From contig OX485804.1 of NCBI GenBank assembly GCA_950295325.1, forward strand, positions 29,388,001-29,452,000: a stretch of DNA of 64,000 nucleotides, read 5' to 3'. A program made the translations under genes and the position numbers. The notes under the pieces were generated by a model. That model saw nothing but the letters and a program-made list of their open reading frames with translations, did no database searches and had not been told where the DNA came from. Positions 1 through 12,249 of the stretch are shown in pieces (the stretch's first letter is position 1; each line of letters begins with the position of its first letter). The stretch comes from Polytrichum commune (lineage: Eukaryota; Streptophyta; Polytrichopsida; Polytrichales; Polytrichaceae).

Positions 1-322
1 ATTTTGAGAACATGAAAGTACAAATTTAATTTCAAATTCACAACTCTTCTTGTGTTTTGGATGTGGACACAAAGCTTGTGAATAATTAGGAGAAACGAGA
101 GCAAAGATTTGTAATTATCCATTCATTGTTTTCCAAACACCTTTTGGAGTAAAATAGGGGTAGAATTGTCTTCTTGGGATAACTTGTAGTTATGGGAGAT
201 GTGATATGCGGGTTGCTTTTATATAACACTCTTACCAACACTTAATAATTACACAACATTTATTAACTATAGTGCATCTAACGCGTGTCTTTTTGTTGCA
301 GTTACAAAGCTGTTTCCTCCAT
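1..322. other. AT-rich flank without a recognised gene
   Basis: AT-rich sequence downstream of the first ELIP gene. I see no splice-bordered coding segment and no clear repeat border. The ELIP duplication block starts at about 323. Confidence 0.5.
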
Positions 323-420
323 GTGTGGTAATGTACACTCACGATCACTAGAAATGTACAGACTACAAGTCTATTTCATATCGACAAATAATGTGTGGGA
401 CACTAACATAAGTTATTACT

Positions 421-1252
421 TCACAAGTTGAGGGAGCTGTGGATGAAGCCCAAGAGTGGGCCCTTCAAGTAGATGTTCTCCGTGATGAGCAGAGCCACCA
501 AGCCTATCATGGCTGCTCGCCCGTTCCACCTCTCGTTCCGCGCATTGAAGGGCCCGTTGGCCCTGCTGTCGGGAGACTCTTTGTTGTACATGGGGATCAA
601 TGTGGCCCCGATGATGATGGGCGACACGAACAGGAAGTAGATCAACCCTCGCCCCTCCGTCACCTGCTCCCACACACTCTGCCCAGTCAAAATCTCCGCC
701 ACGAACGCCCACGTGATTCCCAACATCGCCAATCGGCTGTTGATGGTCTCCGGTGCGGGTCCGTCAAACTTCATCAGGCTGTTGGTACTAGTGTTTCCAT
801 CCTCTGGGCGCCGCTCATTCTCGGGTCGGTAGAATTTCTCCACAGGGGAGCCTTCGAAGATGCGGAGAGGGTCATCCTTCTTCTCGGGATCGACCTTAGT
901 GCCGGGCTGCACACACCCAATGCATCACCGTCAGGCAAGTAGTTCAGCGCAAAACGTCCAAATTAACAAGAATGAAAAGAACACAACCAGACATTCTTGT
1001 GGACTCCGTGCAAGTGCATGTAGACGTAGACGTAGGAGGAATTGGACTTACAAGAGGAGTGTCAGTGTCTTGCTTGGCGGAAACAACCAAAGTGCGCCGC
1101 AGCTGCTGGCAGTTACCATACTGTGTGCCCTTCAATTCCAGTCCTGCGAGGAATGGGCTGCTAACTCTTGCCTTCACCTGCGAGGCTCCTAGCGATGGAA
1201 GCCCAGCCACTGTCTGCACACAACTCCTGCTCAAAATGGAGGAGGCTGCCAT
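421..1252 (-). CDS. Early light-induced protein (ELIP-type chlorophyll a/b-binding protein), copy 1
   Basis: Two coding exons, 1252-1052 and 906-421 (stop included), joined in phase 0 with a GTAAGT donor and a TGTGTGCAG acceptor; product 228 residues. Residues 1 to about 58 look like a chloroplast transit peptide (rich in Ser, Ala, Val and Arg, ending near VVSA). The mature part has an acidic and basic linker followed by three membrane helices. Helix 1 carries the chlorophyll-binding signature ETINSRLAM (E120, N123, R125), helix 2 is about 155-173, and helix 3 carries NERWNGRAAM (E192, N195, R197). Proteins of this family sit in thylakoids, bind pigment and protect against photo-oxidation under high light, cold or dehydration. 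The family call is secure from the paired E-x-x-N-x-R motifs; the exact subtype is inferred. A near-identical tandem copy lies 6014 bases downstream. Confidence 0.9.
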
Positions 1253-1421
1253 TTTCCACTCTCTATGTAGTCAAGGCTAACCCTGGGTGAATGTCGCTCC
1301 GACACAAATTCAAGCCAAGCTCCGCTGATGAATGGGGATGAATATAATACAAGCTCAAGAATAGATTGCCAATGTTGTTGAAGACTGTACGTAGAATGAA
1401 GAGATGGGAAGGGGTTGAAGA

Positions 1422-1429
1422 GTATATAT
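1422..1429 (-). promoter_or_regulatory. Probable TATA box of ELIP copy 1
   Basis: A TATATA-type motif about 170 bases upstream of the ATG at 1252. The same motif with similar flanks (GAAGAGTATATAT on the plus strand) occurs at 7411-7420 upstream of the second ELIP gene, although most of the sequence between motif and ATG has diverged. Retention in both copies supports a core promoter role. Confidence 0.5.
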
Positions 1430-1711
1430 GATGGTGGCAGAGGAGAGATTTGTGAATTAAGGATTGGATGGAGAAAGAACTCTGTCGACCTGGCGGGCAG
1501 CTATGGCGATACAGGACATGGGATGCCAAGTGGACGCTTGGAGAAGTGAACATGTATCTCCACCATCGCCCCCTACTTTTCTATACATACTTAATATCGG
1601 AGGAGATATGTAAAAATTTCTGCAGTGACTGCTGGCCACCTCAAAACAACCTTTCCACTTCATCCTCTGACGTCGATGCATGGTAGAGCTTGTTGGAAGA
1701 AGCTTGTTGGG

Positions 1712-2385
1712 TCCCAAGTCCTAAGTCACGGGTCACTTGAGGTCAATCCGTGCAATCGCAACCGTTGAGAGCATGAAAGTTGGGGCTTATCACTTCACAC
1801 AAGGGATGCAAGCCTTCAGTCCCAAGTATGACATGGATATGCACATGGCAACACTTGTTGGATGTCGAGCTCAAGGGTTGGGCACATGGCCTAGGCTTCC
1901 ACAACCCATGCAACCTTTGAAGACCTGAACTGCAAACAATAAAAGGTAAAGAGTTGAATGTGACAATAAACATGTGTAGTGCATTTTTTAAACATTTGGG
2001 TAAACACAAGTAATGTTTTTTTTTTGCGTTTGGACAAATTTAGGTTGCATTTTTACTACATTATGTAGCCCGCCCAATGGCTTGCTTTAGTGGTAGCCGC
2101 TTTTTAGCCTTTCTATATAGTTGCTCGCCTGACTACCCTTGTCTCCCCAATGGCTAAAAAAACTACGGGGCAACAAAGCTAGGCCAAGTGCCCATCCCAT
2201 CAAGGCTTGTGTTGAGAGTTGGATTGAGCCAAAAACTAGACCCAACTCTCAACACAAGTCCCAAGGGTTTCTCAAATAAAATAATCAAGATTTGATTTCA
2301 ATGATTATGAGCATACTTTAATGGTGTCTTGATGCTCAAAAGTTGGACCTTTGTCTCCATGTTGGGACTTGAGATCCCATGCGAA
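1712..2385 (-). repeat. MITE-like element, reverse-oriented relative of the 62.1-62.5 kb element
   Basis: Both ends match the element at 62123-62507 in opposite orientation. Bases 1712-1850 match its right part and about 2255-2385 match its left part (shared phrases such as GTCCCAAGTCC and AATGGTGTCTTGA). The middle (about 1950-2220) does not match and looks inserted; it holds a short direct/inverted motif around CCCAACTCTCAACACAAG. It lies in the upstream region of ELIP copy 1. No coding capacity. Borders are approximate. Confidence 0.55.
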
Positions 2386-2903
2386 CCCAACCATGAATAG
2401 CCCACCCCTTGGCCATAACAGTATATCTACTTGTGTAAGTTACAAAGAACATTATATTCGCATACGTTATTGCTTCAGTAGTATGATCACAGTTAAAATC
2501 TCATGTACCACATGGAAATTGATGTTTGTGTCTTTTTCTCTTTGAGAATCAATTTTGTCAATAACAAGGAGCAAAACTAAACCCTCATTCTGCATCCACT
2601 TCTCCTAGAATATTAAACATAGGATAAGTATGAGATGATTTTTGGAGCTCACATGGTTTTCTGATTTAAATTCAAAATGAAACTTTCTGTTGTCAAAACT
2701 AATAAATGGAAGAACAAAAAGTCATTACATTCTTCACATGGGGTTCCTTATTATAATATTCTCTGTCTAATAAAAAAAAAATTTGGGAATATCCCATGGT
2801 CAATTGTTAATCCTACTCTTTTTAATCATGGTTGGAGCTTGGAATTTATTGAGCATATGGTGTTCATGGGCCAATCAGTAGGTTTGAGAATAAAGACTTC
2901 GGA

Positions 2904-3952
2904 TGTTGGAATTCCACTGCTTTACACTAAATCTAAAGTCATGGCAGTTGTCGCAACCCTTGCTAGGTCCCCTTATTTATCTCGGTCGTTTCTCAATTCT
3001 AGCAAGGGTCACGAGTGCTAACCCTTCACATTCCACCCATGTGAATGGCTAGTTCCCAACACCTTGGACCTCTTAGCTCATAGGTGGGTGACCAACCCTC
3101 CTACACATGCATTCGCGACTCTCCTGTTAATTGGTAGCCAATGGTAAGATGTGAACTTCCATATATGAAAGTCTAAACTTTAGTTGGTCATCGTGTTGCC
3201 AGAGCAACACTATAACAACCCAAATAATATTAGGCAACTATGCCCCCACGTTGGCACAACGCCCGTGGAGGCCATGCCGTTCGGCCTCATGTGGATTCAG
3301 TCGGCCACACTGCCTTACCCATATAAGCCTCTAGGACTTTGGGCAAGGCCCCTACCCCACTGTCAATAAATCTTTGTCTTTCTCTTAAGAGTTGGGGCCA
3401 AGTAGACATTTTCCCTTGGTTATTGGGGCTAGAAGGCCCCAACAGCTTCAGACAACCATAATTTCTTTTATGATCTTTAATGCAATCAAGCGACCACTCT
3501 ATCGACATTTACTCTTTGCGTAGATGCCGATGGACCCCTCACTTGCCTCATTCAAGCAAGTATTAAGGAAGTTATGGCTATTCAAACCTAGGCAGTCCCA
3601 GGTCACTGCTGTCCCAAGGCACTGTCCCTAGGCAACGCCCCACTCAAATTGCCATATCTCCTAGCTCACACCTCTGATTGAGGTGTTGTTGAGCATTTTA
3701 GAATCCAGAGGCCATAAGCTACTCATAGCTCATGGCCTTACCCTTGTGACTCCTAGTCTCCGTGGGTGGGAGGCGTTGCCAATGCCCGGGATCACTTGGG
3801 GCCTCTCACCAATGGCGCCACAAGTCCCGGGTGTCACTTCACGGTCCCCCTTGTGCACATGGTGTTTCAGGCACTTCTCATGGAGAGGTGCATGACAACA
3901 ACGGAGCACAACTCATTAGCTGAGTAATGTTATGTGGGATTGGATCCCAACA
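2904..3952. repeat. Candidate solo LTR
   Basis: The segment begins TGTTGGAATTCC and ends GGATCCCAACA, the inverted TGTTGG/CCAACA termini typical of plant LTRs. It has a TATA-like CCCATATAAGCC near 3320. No target-site duplication was found (flanks TCGGA and ATTAA) and no second LTR was seen, so this could be a solo or truncated LTR or a chance match. Confidence 0.3.
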
Positions 3953-4204
3953 ATTAACCAAACCTAAAAGTGAACACTAAATACAACTGGGAAGACCTAT
4001 GTATTTAGTTAAGAAAACAATAAACACCTAATTATGAGGTGGTGCTTGGCTATGCGATCACTTCATTTTCATTAGTCAAATTGAGAGGCCTTGGGATTTA
4101 TGTCCTAGTCCGAGGTTTGAAACTACGAAGTTTGTAATACTAGGACCCATTGAACACTCTAGTGAACTAAAAAAGAAGAAGTTATCATGTTGAATAGTGA
4201 ACCT

Positions 4205-4470
4205 CACTACTAGGAAAACAAACGAAATATGACTAGGGCCTTATGACCGGATATGACTATCGGTTAGAATGCAGTCATCAGTGACCACTTTGGTGACTAG
4301 AAATGACTGTAGTCATCACATGACTAGGATTTTAGTCATATTTTCAGGGGGCCTCAATTGGAACTACGTAGGGAACGTGTTCTCCCGATTGTTTTTCTCA
4401 TGGGCAGCCATATGACTAGAATTAGTAGTTAGGTGACTATAGTTTTGGGCAGCCAATTGTAGGGGGATTT
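4205..4470 (+). mobile_element. Left end of a CACTA (EnSpm) element
   Basis: Starts CACTACTAGGAAAA, close to the classic CACTA terminal sequence and to the end of the complete element at 55236. The next 250 bases hold several copies of ATGACTA/TAGTCAT in both orientations, like the subterminal repeats that CACTA transposases bind. No matching right end with a 3-base duplication was found, so the element is truncated or its right end has decayed. Confidence 0.55.
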
Positions 4471-4479
4471 AGGAGTGGG

Positions 4480-6325
4480 GCATCCATGGTTTTAATGCAA
4501 CTTTTTTTCCTTTGTTTGTGTTCAATTTATTCTTTCACTTCTTAATGATAGTTAACAAATTTTGATCACACACTTCAAATTTTTTTAACACATTTCTTTT
4601 TGGCATTTGTTTTCAAACGCACAGCTGTGACCTAATTACCACTCATTGCTCAATACTCAAATGTCAAATGAGGATAATCAAGAAACTATGCTAGGCATGT
4701 CTTCCTTTATACAAGAGAGCGGGAGTAGCGAATACAAACCGTAATTCTCACCATCTTAGACCTCTGTGATGTGTCGTATCTGCATTGGACATGAGCATGT
4801 CGAATTAAGTCATAGCAAACAGTTCTTGCGACATCGTGAACACTACGTTTGATATCGTACATGGAATGTAGCAAGGCTCCTTGTGAACAGATATGACCTG
4901 GGGTGTTAATAATGAGGAGTTGGCGTGAGTGCTTTGCATGACTTGCATGACTTGCTCAGGCATCGGGTGGTGGATGAGGCTGGAAGATGGGCAGAAGACA
5001 TTGATTGTTGGCGACATGTGGAAAGACCCGAGTGCAAAAGAAGGAGAAGGGAGGATGCATGGTGGCTTGGTTAGTGTGCGTGAAATTGGGAAACCGGAAA
5101 AAATAAACACTTCCTGCCTGACATATGCATTAAAGACCTTTGCCACAAGTATGACTAATGTGCGGGCTTGATAGATCTTGTATTAGATATTCAACTGATA
5201 AGAGCAGAGTCTAGATTTGATTTTAGCCAGAAGGTCGAGAAAGGTATGTACGTGTCTCCCTTCCACATCTTCACCTCAACTCTGCACTCAAACCATGAGG
5301 AATAATCATGTTGTTCAGCTCTTCATTCGTGTCTATAGAGAAATCGATTGTTACCGGATTGTTACCGGTTTGCCTCTCTTTCGATTGCTCCAATAAAAAT
5401 ATTATTCCAGCTTGCTTGAAGTAGATATATATATGAGTCAGGTGTGTCTATTCCTTGGTCCATGGTGTTTCCATGTCATTCAAGTAGCATCAGCAAACAC
5501 AAAAATTATAACATAAGAGTAATTTTTCAAAGTGAATGAATTATCTGTGCGTTGTACTTTCTCCCTTTTTGGAAACATACATTAATTATTATGAACGAAC
5601 ATCGGCGATGCATAAAACGCTTTCAACTAAGAAGAGGGTGTGTTTACTTGTCAACACATGTATACATTTTCAATTTCATGTCGCAGAAAGCCATTCAACT
5701 TTCCAGATAACTATATTTTAGGGGACAATCACTGTTCCACATTTTGTGGAAATAATTTTCAATGTACCAGAGCTTCTACATGCAAAGAAGCTGTATCTAA
5801 TACTCAATACCAATACTCACACTACATATTCATACATTGTACGCAACAATAGCCTTGTTACACTCAACTACAACTAGAGTGTATTTAATGTAGAGATTTT
5901 GTATCTCTCAGACTCGATGTGAAAGGAGATTTCACTCCTGTCAATATTCTGTCGTAAAATTTTGGGATCCAGATACACAAATACCCTGGGTGATTTGTCG
6001 CAGAGTGCACGAACTCTACTGCAATGAAAGACTCTAATGTTTCACCAATTCGTGTTCAAGACAAACTGGCAAGACTGGGAGACATCCTTTCCGATTCATT
6101 TTTGATGTCGAAGAAATCATTTTGCCTTGGAAGGAAAGCATCCGATTACCCACTAAAGAGAACTCATAAATTCACAATCCTGAATCGCAAAAACCGAGAA
6201 TTCGCTTTCCACAATTAAATCAAATCCATCCACGACAATGTACACTTTAAGAACACTACCTCCGCAGACACTCTGCCGAGGTAGCTCACATCTAGCTTAT
6301 CAAAATCGAGCAAAGATACGAATGA
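4480..6325. other. Intergenic DNA between the ELIP copies
   Basis: AT-rich spacer of about 1.9 kb downstream of ELIP copy 2. Short open frames occur (for example near 4800-5170) but none shows a recognisable domain or splice context. No gene supported. Confidence 0.5.
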
Positions 6326-6434
6326 GCTCTATCCCCCGTGTGTGGTATTGTACACTCACGATCACTAGAAATGTACAGACTACAAGTCTATTTCATATCG
6401 ACAAATAATGTGTGGCACACTAACATAAGTTACT

Positions 6435-7266
6435 TCACAAGTTGAGGGAGCTGTGGATGAAGCCCAAGAGTGGGCCCTTCAAGTAGATGTTCTCCGTGAT
6501 GAGCAGAGCCACCAAGCCTATCATGGCTGCTCGCCCGTTCCACCTCTCGTTCTGCGCGTTGAAGGGCCCGTTGGCCCTGCTGTCGGGAGACTCTTTGTTG
6601 TACATGGGGATCAATGTGGCCCCGATGATGATGGGCGACACGAACAGGAAGTAGATCAACCCTCGCCCCTCCGTCACCTGCTCCCACACACTCTGCCCAG
6701 TCAAAATCTCCGCCACGAACGCCCACGTGATTCCCAACATCGCCAATCGGCTGTTGATGGTCTCCGGTGCGGGTCCGTCAAACTTCATCAGGCTGTTGGT
6801 ACTAGTGTTTCCATCCTCTGGGCGCCGCTCATTCTCGGGTCGGTAGAATTTCTCCACAGGGGAGCCTTCGAAGATGCGGAGAGGGTCATCCTTCTTCTCG
6901 GGATCGACCTTAGTGCCGGGCTGCACACACACAATGCATCACCGTCAGGCAAGTAGTTCAGCGCAAAACGTCCAAATTAACAAAAATGAAAAGAACACAA
7001 CCAGACATTCTTGTGGACTCCGTGCAAGTGCATGTAGACGTAGACGTAGGAGGAATTGGACTTACAAGAGGAGTGTCAGTGTCTTGCTTGGCGGAAACAA
7101 CCAAAGTGCGCCGCAGCTGCTGGCAGTTACCATACTGTGTGCCCTTCAATTCCAGTCCTGCGAGGAATGGGCTGCTAACTCTTGCCTTCACCTGCGAGGC
7201 TCCTAGCGATGGAAGCCCAGCCACTGTCTGCACACAACTCCTGCACAACACGGAGGAAGCTGCCAT
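6435..7266 (-). CDS. Early light-induced protein (ELIP-type chlorophyll a/b-binding protein), copy 2
   Basis: Exons 7266-7066 and 6920-6435 have the same structure as copy 1 at an offset of 6014 bases. The 228-residue product differs from copy 1 at three places: I6V and S8C in the transit peptide and R190Q between helices 2 and 3. The intron and about 100 bases of 3' flank are also nearly identical, with a 3-base indel in the 3' flank, whereas sequence upstream of the ATG is only partly alignable. All chlorophyll-binding residues (E120, N123, R125, E192, N195, R197) are kept, so both copies look functional. Expected role: thylakoid photoprotection, as for copy 1. Confidence 0.9.
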
Positions 7267-7410
7267 CTTGCACTACCTTGTGTGAATGTTGCTCACAAAA
7301 GCAGTCGAAGCTCCGCCGATGAATCAAATTAGGAAGAAGGTCAATGCTGCGATGGTGCAAGTAGTATTGTATAGTTGAAATGTAGAATGAAGATTGAAGG
7401 GTACTGTGAA

Positions 7411-7420
7411 GAGTATATAT
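7411..7420 (-). promoter_or_regulatory. Probable TATA box of ELIP copy 2
   Basis: A TATATA motif about 150 bases upstream of the ATG at 7266, in the same local context as the one upstream of copy 1. A further conserved promoter patch lies at about 7453-7540 (matching 1464-1545). Confidence 0.5.
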
Positions 7421-7619
7421 TATGATGGCAGGAGGAGAAAGTTATGAAATAAGGATTGGACAGAGAAAGAAATCTGTCGATCTGGCATGCAGCGATGGCG
7501 ACACAGGACATGGGCTGCCAAGTGGAGGCTTGGAGAGGTCAGGAAAATGTGTGAGAATGTCTGCAGTGCCTGTTTGCCACCTCTAAAGATACTTCCACTT
7601 CATCTTGTGACAATGATGA

Positions 7620-9380
7620 AGCCCAGTCCCCCATTAAAGTAGAAATACCATAACCCGTGAAAATAATAAGGTGATTCTCATTGAAGATCTGGTCTGACAA
7701 GCATGACATAATTTTCCAAGATAGACGAGAAGGATTCATGAAGAATGCAAGTTGTTTCATATTTTTCTGCCCTATGCAAAAAATGCTACAATTTTTCAAA
7801 GTGGAAAGTTGTCAAAACCCCTACTCGTTCGCTAGATTCTCCCTGCACCGAACACAGTAATCCGCATTTCCATATAGAACATGGCCTAAATTGGTTACCT
7901 CATGAGTACATTAACGCTTGACTCCCATTGGTTACACTAAGTGTACAGTGACGCATTGAAGTTGTCGCCGAGCCATGATCCGTTTTAGAAATGGCACTTC
8001 ACCATTATGTATGACGGCAGTCTAGTGCACGGCTAGAGGGTGGTTAACATGTTATGGTATTTCTACCTTAGAGCTTTCTGTATGCAGTAAGAGTAAGGGT
8101 GACTTCCATGTAGGCCGCTCACCCATCATATTCTAGTGGGATTAAGGGGTGAATGTCGATGGAATTTGGTGGGGTGGTGTTCATATGTGCCAACCAACTA
8201 TTGCCATTTCAATTGTTTAGTGGTCCATGGCCATAACCCTCCACATTCTAATAGGCCGCCAAAATGTGATTCATAAATTTCTTTTGTTTATCAATATGAA
8301 AACATTTCCAACTCATTATAATCTAGAATCTAGTGGGCAAGTGGCCTACATGGAAACTAACTCTAAGGCTACCCCCATGGCCCATAACAAATCACTAATC
8401 CAAGACCACAAAGGTTTATTGAACCTTGCCACATGTTTCACCAGAAAGTACATCAATTCCACCACACGTTATATTACCAAGAGGGCACTGAATGAATGTC
8501 ACCCAAAACCCAATCCATCCTAGCCATTGTGGTAGAATGGGCAAAGGGTATGTATCACCCCCACAATGGGGTTCGTCACCCACAAAAGACCCAGGGGGTT
8601 GAAGACCCAACACTATTGGATGCATCACCCGGCTTTTGACCGGGCCATCAAGACTGCACTGATTGATTGCTACCATCAGATACCGGTGACCGTTTCCACT
8701 ATGATTCCTGCAACCCTACAATATTGATTTGGACATGATTTCTTCTAGTGCATGGAGACTTGCAAATGGTTGATAACCTGCGTAGGCCCAAAACCAAAAG
8801 CATGTAAGGTAAGCAGGTCCACGTATTGCTCAGTACCCACTTCTCGTAGGATATGAATCTTGCAATTAGTGTAGGATGATTAGCAAATCCAAATCGTGCA
8901 CGTAGCCATTTCCCTCACAATTTTTGCAGTACATAAATATCTTATCCATTATCGAAGTGAACATTCTCATTTTCATTAGATGACTATGTTGAATTCAACC
9001 TACCATCGGATACCAGTGACCGTTTCCACTGTGACTCCTGCAACCCTGCAAGGTTGATTTGGACATGAATTCTTCTAGTGCATGGAGACTTGCAACCATG
9101 CATAATGCTCAAATTTTGTCCATGAGTTGATCGATTATGTCTAATCAATAACTCGAGTAAGTGTAGGAGTGGTTTGTCACCCACTCTCCTCTTGTTGGTT
9201 ATCTGATCCATATCAATGTTCATCATTGGCGTTGGGTTATGCAAAATGTTATTGATCCTACCCTAGGCTCATATGTTGATGTGAGCCATGCAACCCTGCT
9301 AAAAGAAGATACTAAGAGTTGCACATCCTAGGCCATTACCTCACCTCCAACAGCCTAAGACATGAATTGGGTATATATGA
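7620..9380. repeat. Gene-poor spacer with dispersed repeat pieces
   Basis: No gene supported. About 100 bases at 8673-8770 are repeated directly at 8999-9098 (shared core ACCGTTTCCACT, then TTCTAGTGCATGGAGAC). Between them, about 8836-8990 matches, in reverse orientation, the repeat found in the GDSL introns (shared TAGGATATGAA and TGATTAGCAAATCC). Confidence 0.5.
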
Positions 9381-9383
9381 GAG

Positions 9384-9742
9384 CTACACTAAATATGATA
9401 TTTAGTGTCATATGGTATTCAATGTCACTATGGCAACTTTTCGGATGACACTTCTTATGAATAAGTTTTCAAATACTGTCATGGATGGTGGATGAGTTCA
9501 TCCATTGGCCAAAACCATACCTTCTCTTGTTAGCAACTTGTGACGAAATATTGTCATGGATGATTGAAATTCAGATGAAAAATCACTTGGTAAATGACAA
9601 TAATTGCAACAGTGTAAATCTATAATACCCCCAAAAATTTACAAGGATTGACAAATAATGTTAGGTTAACATTTAGTGTTGGTGACGCTACATCGCGGTT
9701 TACAGTTAGTTTTGGTGACATTAAATATCATATTTAGTGTAG
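9384..9742. mobile_element. Short inverted-repeat element (MITE), 359 bp
   Basis: The outermost 27 bases at 9384-9410 are the reverse complement of 9716-9742 with one mismatch. The left terminus is itself a palindrome, ACACTAAATAT-G-ATATTTAGTGT, and the right one nearly so. TA dinucleotides flank a CACTAAAT terminus. There is no coding capacity. A related, longer and inverted copy lies at about 13231-13800; 9539-9742 and 13241-13463 align well as reverse complements. Confidence 0.6.
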
Positions 9743-10120
9743 TTGGTGTCAACATTGGAAGTGGGTGATTGTACATGCTAGACCAACGATCCTAACATAT
9801 CGCAACTAAGAACATCCGTTCCCTAGGGTTTCAGATGTTAGAGAATGAGTGACATTAAGGAGGGGCGGACGTTAAACCTCCCCCTATGATTTTGTTTGGG
9901 GAGGGGTCTAGGTTGGGATAAGGCCAGGGCCCACGGCTTGCAACCCCGCAAGCAGTCTCAACAAAAATCTCAAATTTCTTTTTGAACCCGTCCAAAAAAC
10001 GTCGCATGCCCTGCCCGATTTGAAAAAAAAAAAAAAAAGTAAAAATTACCCTTATAGTCTTGAAGGTTGCTTATCCACAAAACCCATATTGAGTGCACCT
10101 CACCTTCAAGGTCTAAAATC

Positions 10121-10137
10121 CTATCTATCTATCTATC

Positions 10138-10182
<45 letters not shown>
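10121..10182. repeat. Compound microsatellite (CTAT)n-(AT)n-(GT)n
   Basis: Uninterrupted tetranucleotide run followed by AT and GT dinucleotide runs, read directly from the sequence. Confidence 0.95.
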
Positions 10183-11171
10183 TCACTTAGTAAATAAGCA
10201 ATTGACTAGGATTGCATTTCTTAAGGGAAGTCGTCAACAAAACATGCAATTAACTTTGAGGTTATGAATATTAAAAAAATCCTCATTAGGATTGAGGTTA
10301 TGATTTTTGTGGTTTAGCCTTAGCTATTTTTTAAAGTAAACTTTAAATAATGTGCTTATTTTAGTTAATTCGTTTTATATTATTTTAATATAATGTCTTC
10401 TCTTTTCACAAGTATTCATACACATTCAAACTAATTAGGCCCAATTAAAGTAATTGAGCGTAATTAAGCGCAAGGTCTAAATTTATACAAGTTTTCATAC
10501 CCATTCAAACTAATTAAGCCTAGTTAAGTGCAAGTAATTAAGCACATTAAACCTGATCAAGCATAATGAAACCTATGCAAGTGTAATTAAGCTCATCAAT
10601 GCAAGTTTCTCAATTATAACATAATTAACTAAGTAAAAAATGATTTAATTATCTTAACTATATTAACTAACACATAAAAAATTAGCACATTATTTTTAGT
10701 TCATATTTAGAATGGAAAATGCTAAATTAAAAAATGTTAACCTCAATCTTGATGAGGATCTTGCAAATACTTGTAACTTCCAAGTTAATTGCCTAACTAT
10801 ATTGATGGTTTCCTTTCAGAAATGGAATTACAGTCAATGATTATTTATTAAGTGGAAGTGAACATATATATTGGATATTGGACCTTGAAGACATGGTGCA
10901 CTCTTATCTGGTTAACCTAAAACATTTAGGTTTCCCCTATGCAAACAATTTTTATTTTCAATGGGTTTTCAATGAATATGGCAATTCCATTATGTTTCAC
11001 CATCTATATTGAACACATTATCTAGGTAACATAGAATATGCTTGCTTAACCTTCAACCTCATACTCTAAGTACTCAATGGTACTCAAGGTCCCACCTCAA
11101 ACTAAGGTTCAATGTCTCATAACCTCTCCCATGAATTCTAAGTGTATGGCCATGCTTTCAAATTATCAACA

Positions 11172-11203
<32 letters not shown>
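11172..11203. repeat. (ATT)n microsatellite
   Basis: About ten perfect trinucleotide units. Confidence 0.95.
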
Positions 11204-11204
<1 letters not shown>

Positions 11205-12249
11205 GCAGCGGTGTTATGTCAATCCTTGAACACACACTGCACCTATCACAAAACACAAGCTATAATGGGCTCTAACGCATAGTTCGTATCCAAATGTGAG
11301 ATGTACACATCCTTAACAAACCATTGTATATCATTCATGACTTTAACTCCAAGAAATCATAAGATATTCATCTTGACTCCAAAAGTGGCAAGCTCGATTC
11401 CTAGTTTCTTCATTTGGATTGGGTGCAAGGATAATAAAGTGGACAACTCTTGATCCCTGCAAAGGTTAAAGTGAAAGTGATTTCAAATTGTATATTAACA
11501 ATGAATCATGCGTAGATCACTCTAAGGCATTCTTGTGCACCACGTGCGGCTGGGGTTTTTTTTGTTTTGGGGTTATTTACCTTCAAGGGCTGAATTAAAG
11601 CCTCCCTATAATTACTTAAATTTCAAAAATGGCCCATTTGTTTGCACCCTTCCATTACTTATATTGTCCAAGTCACTGCAATTTTTTGTACTCTATATTC
11701 ATTTTAAGTAATTTTGGACAGACGGAAATCCCAATTATCATTCATCCCCGTGAGTCCTAAACCCATTTACATACCATACTAAACATACCTTCTAGGATCC
11801 TTATCTTCAGCCCCTATATTAATTTTACAAAAAAATAATGGCCCATATTTTATGTCCATCTAACTTACTTATAATGGGATTGTCTACATTTAATGGCCCC
11901 TTCATTATTTGGAATTCCTTTATAATTTTTATTTCAAATGATTTTAATCTTCTTTATATTATGCCGCACGTCGTTTTTAAAATGCACTAAGTGATCTACC
12001 CGTGCAATGAATTTTCTGAAAATAAAGCACAACCATTCAAAAAAAAAATATTGATTCACAAAGCCAAGCAATTTATGTTAACAAGAGCAATTTCAAAAAA
12101 ATAAAAAATACATAGTCAAAAAAGACAATGCAAGTGGTGTGCAAGTAGGTGATATGGAACACGTGATTGTCTATAAATTGTCTTAAATAACAACATTACA
12201 TTAGTACATGGCATCATGAAACAAAATCCATTTTAAATAGCACTTTTCT

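Noticed and set aside
439-942. 167-codon plus-strand open frame across ELIP copy 1, and its twin at 6453-6956
   Set aside because: Antisense shadow of the conserved ELIP exon; no recognisable domain, and kept only because the two copies are nearly identical.
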